From Heliopora coerulea (taxonomy: Eukaryota > Cnidaria > Anthozoa > Scleralcyonacea > Helioporidae), in NCBI GenBank assembly GCA_030142905.1, contig JASJOG010000012.1:1118501-1182500 (forward strand): a stretch of 64,000 nt of DNA, in the 5' to 3' direction. The number at the start of each line of letters is the position of its first letter. The first letter of the stretch is position 1. Below, piece after piece: positions 24,130-35,394 of the stretch. The position numbers and the translations under genes were made by a program. The notes beneath the pieces are model-generated. The model was not told the DNA's origin. It searched no databases and saw only the letters and a program-made list of their open reading frames with translations.

Positions 24130-24182
24130 GCTGTCGCTACTCTGAGTTTCACGCGCTCAGGCGATCATCAGGCAACTGACAG
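24130..24182 (-). ncRNA. Hammerhead-ribozyme-like motif 2
   Basis: Minus-strand copy of the motif at 23846, with the same CTGATGA, GAAA and GTA elements and the same stems. It lies downstream (minus sense) of the Penelope-like ORF at 24847-25721 and faces motif 1 across about 230 bp of related sequence. Confidence 0.6.
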
Positions 24183-24242
24183 ATTATTTAATTATTCCCA
24201 CAATTCACAATTATTATTCACACAATTAGGATATTTGCAAGT

Positions 24243-24766
24243 AGGGACACGCACATTATGCTAAAAATTTTGCCTATTATTCTATTCCTTAATTCCTTTG
24301 ACTTCATCCTATTATTCTTAAAATTCTCCCCCATTATTCCCAAAATTATTCCACATCAAGTCAAACCAAAACCAGAAAAAATAAGAGCTTATTCAACTCA
24401 TAATATTGTTTCTTTAAATTAATTTATAACCTACAACACAATTAACGTGAATTAAATTGCAACATTACTGAGGTCTTGGAACTTGAACGCTCTTCGTCTT
24501 CGTTTACATTTTGCATCATGCAAAATTTGCATTGCAAATTGTCAAAAAACTATCGCCATTAGACCAAATATTGTATGTACATGACGTTGTCAGTGGCATT
24601 ATACACGCCGCTGGCCCACAGACGGATGGCACGTATGCTTATTAACTTATTACGTAATTTTTCGTTGGCAGGATGACATCATAGCAAAAAGTTTGCCTAT
24701 TATTCCCGGTTTCAAAATATTCCCCTATTATTCTAGAGCAAATTCCGGCATAATGTGCGTGTCCCT
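24243..24766. mobile_element. MULE-like non-autonomous transposon with 10-bp target duplication
   Basis: Both ends carry AGGGACACGCACATTATGC as inverted repeats. The element is flanked by a perfect direct repeat, ATTTGCAAGT, at 24233-24242 and 24767-24776. Target duplications of 9-11 bp are typical of Mutator-like elements, hence the tentative superfamily. No coding capacity. It interrupts the 3' region of the Penelope-like element that continues on both sides. Confidence 0.8.
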
Positions 24767-24846
24767 ATTTGCAAGTTCACAGATGGTGTTGTGTTACATG
24801 TCGGCATGCACTGAAAAGCTCCGATCGTTTATTTAGGATGTTCTTT

Positions 24847-25721
24847 TTACGTCCCTTCAAGATTAGGAGCTTTTCTTCTAAGCATAGGCGGCAATTTTCT
24901 AAATCCTGCTTTACATGATGGGAGCTGTTTGATGATTTCCCACTTGATCGTGTATTTTCGTTTGATGTCCTTGAGTTGCCATATGCGTTTGGAAAGTTCA
25001 GTGTCGTTATGGTATTTTTTGTTGTTCTGTGATTTGCTGTGGTTTCGGTATCTAGTTTTGAAGTCGTTGGCAGTGACGCCTATGTATGTTCGTGTCTCGT
25101 TGTTGTCAGTTGTTGTAACTTCGGCCTTGTAAATTACGTTTGTTTTTAGGCAATTGCCTTGGATTGGGCATTGTTCAGTTTGTCTACAGTTACAGTGCCG
25201 TATGTTGTTTGTGTTTGTAGGTTTTGTTTGGTTGTCGTGTCTTTTGAGTATTGTTTTGTTGTGTCTAGTGAGAAAGGATTTCATGTTTTCGTTGCAACAA
25301 TAACTTACGTGAACAGTGTGTCTGTTAAAGAGCCTGGAGAGTTTGTTATTAGGCGGGAAGTGTTTGTCAATAAGTTGCAAAAAGTTTCGTGCGATGTTTG
25401 TTTTGACGTTTTTGCTGTAAGGAGGATTAAACCAGATCACGTTTCGTTGTCTGTTAAGTTGGGTATTTGTTATAGTGTTAAGTGGTTCGTATTTGAGTTG
25501 TGTGTTAAAGTTGCTTCGTTTGAGGGCTTCGTTGTAGATGGGAGTAGCGGCGTCAAAAGTATCTTTATTAGAAGATAGTTTGTTAATTTGTCAGTTGATA
25601 GATCCGGGGAGTTCGCGTATTATGAAGAGTGGGTGGTTAGATGAGCGGTTGATGTAAAGAGGTTCATCGTTGGGTTTTCTGTAGGGTTTGTAAGTACCAT
25701 TGGTGAGGTCTTCATAGGCAT
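24847..25721 (-). pseudogene. Penelope-like element ORF remnant (GIY-YIG end), copy 2
   Basis: Longer sister of copy 1. It contains DEPLYINRSSNHP and a LFIIRELPGSIN stretch, a single in-frame stop, then FDAATPIYNEALKRSNF, NPPYSKNVKTNIAR, the linker, CNCRQTEQCPIQGNC and the GIY-YIG segment TYIGVTANDFKTRYRNH. It ends with NLEGT and a stop. The reverse transcriptase normally upstream is absent, so it is 5'-truncated. Penelope-like elements copy themselves by target-primed reverse transcription using the GIY-YIG nuclease. One stop and the truncation make this copy inactive. Confidence 0.85.
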
Positions 25722-25743
25722 TGTTCGACCTCTGCATTTCTCA

Positions 25744-26072
25744 ATGAAAGAAGTGCATGAGAAATATAAAAAATATTTAGTGGATCAGGGATATAATAGT
25801 TCATTAGTTTCTGATCAATTTGGCAAAGCTCTAAGTATTCCCAGAGAACATTTACTTACACAAGTAAGCAAAAACAAGACAAAATGTTATCCGTTAGTTT
25901 TGGATTATAATTCCAAACTCCCTAATATTAGAACTGTTATTAAAAAAGATGTACATATTTTATGTACATAAAGATGTACGTAAACTCATCTTCCGAGCTC
26001 AAAAGTCTTTTTAAACCTAATACTATTATTCCAGCATATCGTAGACGTAAGAATCTTAGAGATTTCCTTGTA
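25744..26072 (+). pseudogene. Penelope-like element fragment, post-RT region
   Basis: On the opposite strand to copy 2. GYNSSLVSDQFGKALSIPRE, then YPLVLDYNSKLPNIRTVIKK, then in shifted frames FKPNTIIPAYRRRKNLRDFL. These are the conserved segments between RT and endonuclease in Penelope/DIRS-like proteins. At least one frameshift is present. The fragment is cut at 26072 by a Tc1-like element. Confidence 0.7.
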
Positions 26073-26701
26073 CACTGGCGGTCAAAAAGAACTGCTCACT
26101 GGTGGTGCAGATAGTAACTTGGTTTGCAGCCGTTAGGACCAGCCTCTCTCAGTCTTCATTGGATAGTGGAAGTAGAGACACTCGCACCATGTTCAATCTG
26201 CATCTCTGCTTAATTTTCCAGTGCAGTCTTAGAGCGATTGGACTTGCTTTTCTCACCATGATTCGGTCCTCTCTCTTCGTAGGTTTCCTTTTTTTCGTCC
26301 AGGGATCTTCAAATCTTTTACACTTCCAGTAAGTTTCGGCTTCTTCAAAATATTGCTGACAATTCTCTGGCTACAGCCCACTTGATGAGCAGTCTCCCGT
26401 TGTGAGTAACCTTGCCTCCATTTTCAAGGCTGATCCTTGGCCTTAGACCCATGATTTTGCACGTTACTTGAAATTCTTGTTTTACCAACAATTAACAGTA
26501 GTCTCCTGAGGAACCAGGAATACATCTTGACTTTCCCATAAAAAATACCTTAAAATGACTGAAGCTCTATCAAAAATTGCGGGAGATATGTTAAAATGAT
26601 CTGAAGTTGACTGTTTTGGCATAGGAGTGAGCAAAAGCCATTGTTGCAACCCTTCATTATCCAAGAAATAGAGCTTGAGCAGTTCTTTTTGACTGTCAGT
26701 G
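26073..26701 (-). mobile_element. Decayed Tc1-like transposon
   Basis: The ends are inverted repeats, CACTGGCGGTCAAAAAGAAC at the left and, reversed, CACTGACAGTCAAAAAGAAC at the right, each flanked by TA. Between about 26330 and 26150 the minus strand encodes a Tc1-type helix-turn-helix stretch, TKREDRIMVRKASPIALRL. The 629-bp element is too short to be autonomous. Confidence 0.85.
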
Positions 26702-26703
26702 TA

Positions 26704-28530
26704 GTTTTAGTACCCTACCAAGATTGTCTTTGTTACACGTAGTCCAAATAACATTTACATAACCAAGTACAGGCTTTATCATACTGCTATAGTATATTAT
26801 TCTTTGCTTGAGTGGCACCATACTCCTAATCTTCCTTAAAATTCCAATACGTTGGGACAGTTCTTTGCATAGATTATCTACATGCCGTGAAAAAGATAAC
26901 TTATTATCAATTTCTAGCCCTAATAATTTTGCACAAGAAACATTGGTTAGCTTAGTGCTCCCGACAGAAACTTCAGGTGCATAATCTATCTTAGTGGACA
27001 AACGCTTACCCGTAATAATCAAAACCTTGGTCTTGTTTTCATTTGATGGTAATTTGTTAGCCGACGTCCAGCAGACCACTTCTGATATAGCCTTATTCAA
27101 TGAGCCCTGCAGGAATGACATATTTCCATAATCTGCGAACGAAGTGATTGTTGTATCGTCCGCATACAAATCAATCGTAGATAAACTGATATGTAGCGGC
27201 AAGTCATTTATGAAAACAATAAACAGCAAAGGGCCTAAGATACTGCCTTGAGGAACTCCGCGCCTGACAGTTGTTATATCAGACTTCGTCCCAGCCAATG
27301 ACACCAATTGATGCCGCTCCGATAAATAAGACTTAAATCACTCCAGCGACAATCCAGTAACACCATAAGCATTCAACTTATCAAGTAGAATAGCATGACC
27401 AACCATGTCAAATGCCTTACAATAATCCACAAGGACTAAGCCACCAACTTTGTTATCATCAAGGTTAAACAACAGTTCATCAATAATCCGTATCAGGGCA
27501 GTCTCAGTACTATGGCCTTTTCGAAATCGGGATTGGCGACGATAAATCAGTTGATTATTAATCAGGCAGTTATACAGAGGAACATAGATATGCCGTTCAA
27601 TTACCTTAGATAATACAGGTAAAACAGAGATGGGACGATAGTTGGATATATCGTCAAGGTCCCCTCCCTTGTGTAATAGAGTTACCTTTGCAGTCTTCCA
27701 ACGACTTAGAAAAACACTGACCTGAAATGAGTGATTGATTAATCGCGCTGTAGAAGGAGCAATCACAGAAACAGCCATTCTCAAAAAACGGGCGCTAATG
27801 TTGTCAATGCCCGACGCCTTACTTGGACTGATCTTCTTGAGGTAGAAAATCACCTGAGTCGATGTAATTGGTGGAATTACAAATGACACATTTGGGTCCT
27901 TTTTTGATAGTACAAAGTTCAACAGCTTGTCAACATTATGGACGACGTCAGGCATTGTAGAAAAATGGCTGTTGAATTTACACACCATATCCTCGTTATC
28001 TTCAAGAACATTGTCATCGTCCTTTAGTTTGATAATTACCTGCTTATTCTTTCCCATTCCCGTCAAGGATTTAATTGTCTTCCAAATACTTCTAGTGTTG
28101 TTTTCCGTATTGTTCAATGCTTCATTATAATACAACCACTTAGCATCTCTTAACATACTATTACTACCTCGTTCCTTTCCTTTCGAAACCTTCCCCATGC
28201 TTCAGACGTGTTCTTTAACCTCGCAGTTTTTAAACACGAATCCCTGATGTGTGTTTGTTTAAGGACGCAAACGTTCATCCAGGGAGGCTGAGTGGCACGT
28301 GAAACACGCTCCTCACTCCAAGGACACTGAGAATGAAGTACTTGATTAAAAAGTGATTCCCAAGATTCCACCATGTCATCTAAATCATCAAAAGTAAAGA
28401 TGGTGTCCCAAGGGACCTGCTTCAGAGATACTTTGAACTGTTCTTCATTAAAATTTCTCATTTTACGATACCTGATGTAATTACGTTTATTGTGTTGAGT
28501 AGCTGTAGGTGTTTCGATGTAAACATATTT
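26704..28530 (-). pseudogene. LINE (CR1/L2-like) reverse-transcriptase remnant, copy 1
   Basis: Broken coding region of a non-LTR retrotransposon. Reading down the minus strand: a post-endonuclease linker (QPPWMNVCVLKQTHIRD), the RT fingers (SPSKASGIDNISARFL, VTLLHKGGDLDDISNYRPIS), [33 protein letters not shown], the catalytic box LYADDT, then LGLEIDNKLSFSRHVDNL. Frame changes near 28150-28200 and 27310-27340 split it. The apurinic endonuclease is missing (5' truncation) and the 3' end stops at the TA flanking the Tc1 element. A near-identical copy lies at 48598-49620 within a segmental duplication. Confidence 0.88.
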
Positions 28531-29848
28531 TCTTACGGTGAACTCTGATTCGTTCAGGATGGTTTGAAAATATGAGGTCCAAACACGTTCTCATCAATGT
28601 CTTTACTTAAAACCATTTGCTGGGTCATCATATTTATAACAAGTCTTCAGGGCCAATTGTAACATTCGCGAGCGAATAGGAAGCAGGAATTGTGCTTTTA
28701 TCACATAATCGCATACGCCAAAGCAAAGAATCGTAAACGACAATCGTATCGTGTGGATAGGCCTTAAACGGCCCATCAGGTTCGCAGGATCGCGGGTTGT
28801 ATTCTCGGCCCGGGGCCCTGCGGATCCATTTTCGCAACTGTTTCTGGTTGATTCTACTTAAAATGTAAGATTCTGACAGTCGATCATCTCCTTAATCGCA
28901 TCTCAAATACACGGCTGTCGCGTCGCGTTTTAAACCTGCTACTGACACCACTGATATTATTTTAAATATTACATATAATTTAAGTTACTCAGTAGTTCTC
29001 ATCAAGTCTCAGTTGTTTTGAAAACCTGTTGGATTTACGATTTATGAAATGAAAGTGTCAACTATACCAGTTGACAGATTACCCGAACAAAAAACCCAAC
29101 CTGTTCTTCAGCGTCCGTTAGTTGAGTACTCGCAATTTCGGGAGCACAAACGTTATATCTGGCTCCTTGGATAACTGAAAGGCTGAAACCATTAGTTGTT
29201 TTGCTGACTTGAGGTAAGTGTAATGAATAAATGTTTCTGCCTCCAACACTAACTCACTGCTATTTTACATGATCATGTCCGGTCGCCCGAATTGCTGATG
29301 TATTTAGCGATGTTTTCTTCAATAAATCTCCCCTCCGTTACGAATTCCATACTGTCCTACCCAAGAACTTCGTCTAATCAGGATTTCACAAGTGGAGTCT
29401 GGGGACATGCTCTTCCAGAAAATTTTGAAATCTTGACGTCTTGAAACACCATTTTTAGCAATCTCAGACGATAATTTCCGTCAAAAAATGCTTGGTAAAT
29501 CGATCGTCATTTTTTGCTTGCTTTTTAATAAAAAATGCTCCTGCAGTGAAAGCCAAAGTATCGTAATTCCTCAGACTGAGACATATTCAACGAGACGAAT
29601 TTCGAGAAATCGGATATTACTGACTTCTTAAAAGGCAACCAGGTCTAATTTACGTCCTGTTCATTTCGTCCATTTATTTACCAGTGGTGCCATTTTTTAA
29701 CCAGGCCTCCCCAATGGTCATCTGCACTATTAAAGGTTGACAAAATATCTTCCTATCTTTGTTCCTTCTTCAAGCAGATGTCAAAATCGGGATTTTTCCT
29801 ATCCCGACGGCATATCGGTCGGAATTTGGGATTTTCAAGCGAAATCGG

Positions 29849-29989
29849 GATTATGACATAAAGAGTCGTTCTCTGACCTGGAATTATTTTATTTTCGAGG
29901 TTTCGACTGTCTGGCTACAGTCTTCAAGAATGTAGAGAACGACTCTTTATATCATGTACAAACCTGGCAGCGCATCCTCTATCTTTAAA
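29849..29989. mobile_element. Short MITE with 8-bp target duplication
   Basis: Flanked by GAAATCGG at 29841-29848 and again at 29990-29997. Inner inverted arms are AAAGAGTCGTTCTC and GAGAACGACTCTTT. The duplicated locus near 50885 has a single uninterrupted copy of the target. The 8-bp duplication suggests hAT-like mobilisation. Confidence 0.8.
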
Positions 29990-30139
29990 GAAATCGGAAG
30001 TGTTGGACAGTCTGCAATTCATTTCGTGTTTTCAGTTGTATACTTTGCGATCTAGTAATGAAAATCGTTGCCCAACTGATAAATTTTAAGGCAGGCATAA
30101 TGAACGCATTATGACTCGTAAGTGAAAAAGTAAATTCTC

Positions 30140-30218
30140 TAACTCTTTCACAATGGGAACTCTCCCCTTGATGAGAAAACTCGTCTGGCGGTAGCCAGAG
30201 TAAAATAATAAGAGTTAA
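30140..30218. mobile_element. TTAACTCTTTC MITE
   Basis: Starts TAACTCTTTCAC and ends AATAAGAGTTAA, with the internal motif GGTAGCCAGAGTAAAATAAT shared with copies at 33785, 39062, 51035 and 58262. Confidence 0.65.
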
Positions 30219-31619
30219 TACAGCTAGCGTTTCGTCATTTCTCACGAAATTTCATCAGAGGAATGATAGACGTTTATTCATTTCACATGTAAATCGATTG
30301 TTACAGTGTTTTGAATTTAGATACACAAGAAAAGGTTCACTATAATTACGGGATCTGAATAAAATAAGAGAATCATAGATGTGAGGTCTGAGAAAAGTTG
30401 GCTTAAATTCTTCAATGGCATTTGTTTGAGCGTACCTGTCCATGTGAGAGAAATGTATTGACAGAGTGGACAGTGATGAGCCCAAAGTAACATCCTCGAT
30501 CTGGTGGTAAAATTTTTCGTTGAACAAAAAGTGACGATCTTTTTGGGGTAAATTTTTCGGGAACTATAAAATAATCAGATGAAAGAAAGTATTATTCTAT
30601 AATCGTTATGGCATACGTTGGTTACCATAGTGTCAAATGGACTATGCTGAAATCTTTTAGATTTAAAGTGCTTGTGAAACGAAGATCAAGTTTGTCATGT
30701 TTGATCGAAATCTTAAAGTAACGGATAATTTCGAAGTAAAGTGCTCCATTCCAAAAATATGTTCTAACGTGTAATTTGGTATATGTAGAGAGAAATTACT
30801 AAGTGAACGTTGGAATCCAGTTCCGATAGCTACATATACATGATCCTTACCTCCATAAAATTCATATAAACAAAACTAAACAAGACTAAACAAAACGGAT
30901 CGAAATGAAAACAAAACTTAAGGAAAAGGTTGGGTCTGGGAGAACACTAAGTTAGGACTCTCATATCATATACGAAATAGGATGATTTTCGGTCTCGTTA
31001 TAGTTGAGTCAACTTGAGAGAAAGAGGCCGACCACAACTGTATAATTTTTTCGATTTATTTCCAAGTAACATCTTCCTGTCGTGTTTTTAAACATAATAA
31101 AAACGCGCTTGCGTATCTCTTCAAATTTTTCCAACTTAGAAAACATTAAATTTCAAACTTTCTGTGCAAATTAGCGTATGAAGAGGTTTGTTTTTGAACT
31201 CATCTAAAAAACTTGCAGTGCCTGTTTTATGGGATCTAAAACAGTCGTCTGTCGCCTCGTATATATATATAACTACAGACGGAACCTTTTCGGCCTACTG
31301 GGCCTCATCTGTGTAGTTCAATTTTTTCGGCTTACGAAAGATAAATTTGCAAACTTTCTTCACGAATTAGCGTATTAGGAGGTTCATTTTAGAAGACATT
31401 TAAAAAACTCGCAGTTCCTCCTTCATCGGGTCTAAAACACTCGACTATCGCCTCTTGTTTTAAATCCCGATAAAGCGCTCCTGCTGCGAGTTTTTTTAAG
31501 TGTCTTATGAAATTCACCTTGAACTTCTTCTTGACATATAAAGGCACATGTATCTTTATCACATATATATATATGTTAAAAATTCATGAGGAAAATACAA
31601 AAGAAAATCATAAGCGTGT

Positions 31620-31964
31620 CGGATCTATATAATAAAACAAACTGATAAATGGGGAGCAGTTGTAATTATGGACAGACAATACTAATCGGAAAAGATTACA
31701 AAAATGCGAAAGAATGAAGAGATCTATTTTCCGCTCACAGAGAACATTGATGACAAGGTCAAACAAAAAATGAAAAACCTGACACAACTGCACGAAACAA
31801 AATTCACCGAAGGAGAAATACGCTACCTTACAGATTTTGATTACCGAATGAGCAATTTTTACGTATTACTCAAGGTACATAAGAGTCGGTCAATCATAAC
31901 TGAAACACTCGCATCAAATAGCAAATTCACACAAGTAAATAGTAAAAGCCTAACTCTCATCTAA
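31620..31964 (+). pseudogene. Penelope-like reverse-transcriptase N-terminal fragment
   Basis: Open stretches with NKTDKWGAVVIMDRQY, then, after a frameshift, REGEIRYLTDFDY-like residues (actual text EGEIRYLTDFDYRMSN) and LKVHKSRSIIT. These are the early RT motifs of Penelope-like elements (KADKGGAVVIMD, YGLPKVHK). The fragment ends soon after. The homologous copy at 54030-56440 is interrupted by a Gypsy element. Confidence 0.75.
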
Positions 31965-32964
31965 ACCCTAATCCTAACCCTATTCAAAACATTTATTCTA
32001 CATATTTTGCCAAAAAAATAAAATATTTCAACTCAGTGGGCCTTTCTTTCCCTTTCCCTTTTCCACATAGGTATCCTGTCTACTAATTCTAACCACGCCC
32101 TTGCCCCACTTTTCCCTAGATTAATCTACTAACATCAAGTTTTCAATCATATATACCCACACATATACTAAGAAAGATCCCAAAGAGTCAAGACGGCTCT
32201 CTTCCTGTATACAGGGATGGATTTATAATAAATCCAACCTAATTTAAAGGTGACGTACCATGACAAAGCTTGGATCTGAATGACTGATTTTAAACTTTTA
32301 CGTTTTTTTGCTTTAAAATTTTTTTTCCAAAAAACATATACACATTATATAGCCGAGCTCGCTATCCGATCTGTACAACTACGCAAAATGACGCACGCTG
32401 ATTGACTGCCAAGCCGTGCAATAAGTTTTTCGTACTGACCAGATACCACAGACATGCACACATATTACATAAAAAATATCCAAAAATTAAGTCACGCCCT
32501 AGAGACTACTAAAATAGAAAACAATGATGCACGGAACCAATATCAGCCCCGGAACGAGACCAAGATCAATAACAATAATGACTTTGACCAAATAGCTCAC
32601 AATTTCAAGAGGAACAAGTAACGACTTTAAAGTCATAGAATGTCAATAATTTTCCGTCAGAAACGTTCTATGTTCATTTCCGAGAAACTTAACGGCAAGG
32701 GAAATCAGAGCAGTGCTACGTCCTGTGTCTCGCAACAATTTAATGCTCCATTTCACATACTTTTCGATATCGAAAAGATTATTCCGCAAAGTCTTAAACT
32801 GACAGTACGTTTCAAATCTTCATCCTAATACCTGATGATGGGTTAGGGTTAATGTTGGTCCGTTACGGTCGAAGTATGAAGCAGGGTTTGGTTTAGGATT
32901 AGGATAATAATAGGATCGTTAAATACTTCCCTATTCATGACATCGTATCATTTTGATATTAGGG

Positions 32965-33310
32965 CAGAGGTGCGCAAACTTTCTGGTTCTGTGGGCCAAA
33001 TTTCTGGCTTAGAATAGTTGGCGGGCTACCATCTCTTGCTATCGCTTTCCATTTCCTTCCATAAGGTCGATTGTTCTATTGCAAAGATGCTGTTTTTGTA
33101 ACCTGATAACCTTAATAAAGCCTCTAGTTAAGCTAATTAACGGGCAAAAGTCGTTCTTGGAAAATTTTGATTCTAACCTTTATAACCGGTACAAGTTTCT
33201 AATTTTCAGTTTAGAAAATATTTATTGTTCAACTTCCAAATGTCTGCGGGCCGAATAACCGACTCTCACAGGCCGCATGTGGCCCGCGACCAGTAAGTTG
33301 AGCACCCTCG
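32965..33310. mobile_element. hAT-like MITE upstream of the collagen-like gene
   Basis: The left end CAGAGGTGCGCAAACTTTCT mirrors the reversed right end CGAGGGTGCTCAACTTACT. It is flanked by an 8-bp near-duplicate (TATTAGGG and TGTTAGGG). Internal GGGCCAAATTTCTGG and GGCCCGCGACC motifs are typical of hAT MITEs. Copies at 38270 and 57434 show that it inserted before the duplications. Its right end lies about 200 bp upstream of the exon 1 start codon. Confidence 0.75.
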
Positions 33311-33375
33311 TGTTAGGGAAAGAACCTGTTTCATTGAGTATTACGTCTCCTGTAACGGAAGTAAGTTTACGAAGA

Positions 33376-33381
33376 TATAAA
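33376..33381 (+). promoter_or_regulatory. Candidate TATA box of the collagen-like gene
   Basis: TATAAA lies 133 bp upstream of the ATG at 33509. The second duplicate has TATAAA at 57852, the same distance from its ATG. The third copy (38660s) has changed to TTTAAA. Position and conservation suggest a core promoter; there is no direct proof. Confidence 0.4.
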
Positions 33382-33508
33382 CTGAAGCAATGTGGTGTGG
33401 TTTCAGTGAATGAAACATTCCCATTTCACCGCACAGAGAACAAGAAATAATCAAGAAGGAACCGAAGGTCAAGGCCCTGAAAAGTTCAACAAACGAAGAG
33501 GGTAAAAG

Positions 33509-33745
33509 ATGCAGCGTGGAATTGATGCAGTTCTCTTCCTGGTGATGATGCCTTGTTTCATAGCAGACGATCAGGGACCATCCGGTTGGCCAGGCGCTGT
33601 TGGACCAAAGGGTGCGCCAGCTAAGCTGTTGTATTGCCCCGTAGATAAAGAGATCACTTCGAACTTGAAAGCATTTGTTAGCAGTACAAGAGGAAAGACC
33701 CCTACGAGAGGCAAACGATCTAGAGTGCAGAGAGCAGGGCAAACT
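33509..33745 (+). CDS. Collagen-like cysteine-rich secreted protein, gene C exon 1
   Basis: First exon of gene C: 79 codons from ATG to a GTGAGT donor, phase 0. Residues 1-20 are a signal peptide (AVLFLVMMPCFIA). Then comes a short Gly-X-Y run (QGPSGWPGAVGPKGAP, residues 22-37), the family YCP motif at 42-44, and a basic tail with dibasic sites (TRGKRSRVQR). Spliced to exon 2 at 36603 it gives about 208 residues. It is homologous to exon 1 of genes A and B through the YC and basic-tail regions, but only the plus-strand genes carry Gly-X-Y triplets here. The triplets suggest a short triple-helical segment and oligomer formation; that is inference. Near-identical exons occur at 38803 and 57985. 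Confidence 0.82.
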
Positions 33746-33784
33746 GTGAGTAAAATCATTTGACTATAAATTGAATTGGTGTGA

Positions 33785-33887
33785 ATTAACTCTTTTCCGA
33801 CAGCAGCTCTCCTTTTGGCAAGTAAAATGGTCTGACGTTAGCCAGAGTAAAATAATAGAAGTCTTATGTAGCCGGGAAAGAGTTAAC
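33785..33887. mobile_element. TTAACTCTTTC MITE in gene C intron (first)
   Basis: Begins TTAACTCTTTTCC and ends GGGAAAGAGTTAA, with internal GTTAGCCAGAGTAAAATAAT. It sits just inside the intron, 40 bp past the donor, and is present in all three duplicates. Confidence 0.7.
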
Positions 33888-34003
33888 GGGGTAAAACAGT
33901 CTGTCAGAACCACTTGGTATTACTATGAAATCAAGAATGTAAATACAATCATTACCCAGAATATGTTAAACTGGTTAATATGTTCAGCAGTTCTGTGCAT
34001 CTC

Positions 34004-34104
34004 TTAACTCTTTCCCAGCGGGATAAGACTTCTGTCATTTTACTCTGGTTAACGCCAGGTAATTTTACTCGTCAAACGAAGAGCTCCCACCAAGAAAGAG
34101 TTAA
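34004..34104. mobile_element. TTAACTCTTTC MITE in gene C intron (second)
   Basis: Begins TTAACTCTTTCCCAGCGGGA and ends AGAAAGAGTTAA, with CTCTGGTTAACGCCAGGTAA inside. It is in the opposite internal orientation to the copy at 33785. Confidence 0.7.
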
Positions 34105-34335
34105 TCTAAACGACAATGGAATCTTGTTAAAAATCCATTCAGCGTCACAAAATGTCAACAGAAAAAGAAGATATCTAAACATAAATACACACACAGAGAC
34201 ATATATATATGTATATATATGTATGTGTTGTTTATGTGTGTGAGTGTGTATTTATTTATTGGAAAAATGACGTACCTCTCCCGAAGAGGGAGGAAATCGA
34301 CAGAAATCGCCTGAAGTTTAGAGGCCAACCCTCGG

Positions 34336-34610
34336 AGGTGTTCGTGACACAGTGGTAGTGCGCATGTCTCTGACCACTGCGACTAGGGCGTGATTTCATC
34401 TCCATAGAGTTATCTGATCAAAGTTACCTTTATCACATGGGAGAAGAGTATTGTCCACTTTAACTCTACCAAGGATCACAGGTTGTCTCCGGGTACTCCG
34501 GTTTCCTCCTATAGTAACACTGAACCCCATGAGGGATGGCCCTTGCTGGACCTCTAGGGAGGACAGCTTAGGTAATTGATAGGGTCATCCGGTATAAATA
34601 AAGATACTTA
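34336..34610 (+). repeat. tRNA-derived SINE, copy 3
   Basis: Head TGACACAGTGGTAGTGCGCA, degenerate B box (GTGATTTCATC), shared body and AATAAAGATACTT tail. It lies in the gene C intron and has a duplicate partner at 58810. Confidence 0.8.
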
Positions 34611-35171
34611 ATTGCCGAGGAAAATCTCGAGAAGCCTGAGCTGCAAAGAAAGCTTGTTTTGATGCGTTTAACTCTCCTACACAGCTTGCCCCTCAAAGAG
34701 AGAGTCCTTTGTCTTGAAATTTTCCATCATTATATTGATGGGAGAAATTTAGTACCAAACAAAGGGTTTCTTTGAACAATGATATAAAAGTAGAATGCTA
34801 CGTGGACAGTGTTGACCGTCGTGTAAAAAGCCAGGAGGGTGTGAGAACTGCCAAAACTAACGACAGCAAAAAATGAAATAGAGTGCTGCGTGGGCACTGT
34901 TGAAATCTTAGTGAAATGATCGGAAAGATCTGAGTAGTGCCGAAATGTGAAGAGTAGTTTTTAAACGTTTCGAGCGAAGGTCCTTCGTCAGAGAGAAAAC
35001 GTTGGGGGATCGAAAATAACGGAACATATGAGTGAAAATGGTCATGAACATATGAGTGAAAATGGCCAATCAGAATGGAAAAAAAAACAAGTGTAAATGA
35101 GATAGTGGCTCGTCACTCGCCTAAAATATCACCAATCAGCAAACCAGATGAGTGTGTTCAAACATTAGCCA

Positions 35172-35394
35172 CATTCGATTCCTGCTGCGTGCAGTAATCT
35201 GATTAAAGTTACCTCTAGCACATGTGAGAAGAGTGCTGTCCAGTTTGACTCTGCCAAGCACTACAAGTTTTCTCCGGGTGCTCCAGTTTCCTCCTGTAGT
35301 AACACTAGACCCATGAGGGGTGGACCTTACTGGACCACTAGGAAGAACAGCTCACGTAGCTGATAGGGTTATCCAGTATAAATAAAGGCACTTT
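35172..35394 (+). repeat. tRNA-derived SINE, copy 4 (5'-truncated)
   Basis: Starts at the B box (CATTCGATTCC), so it lacks the A-box head. It has the same body and an AATAAAGGCACTTT tail. Its partner in the second duplicate (60531) is full length. Confidence 0.8.
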
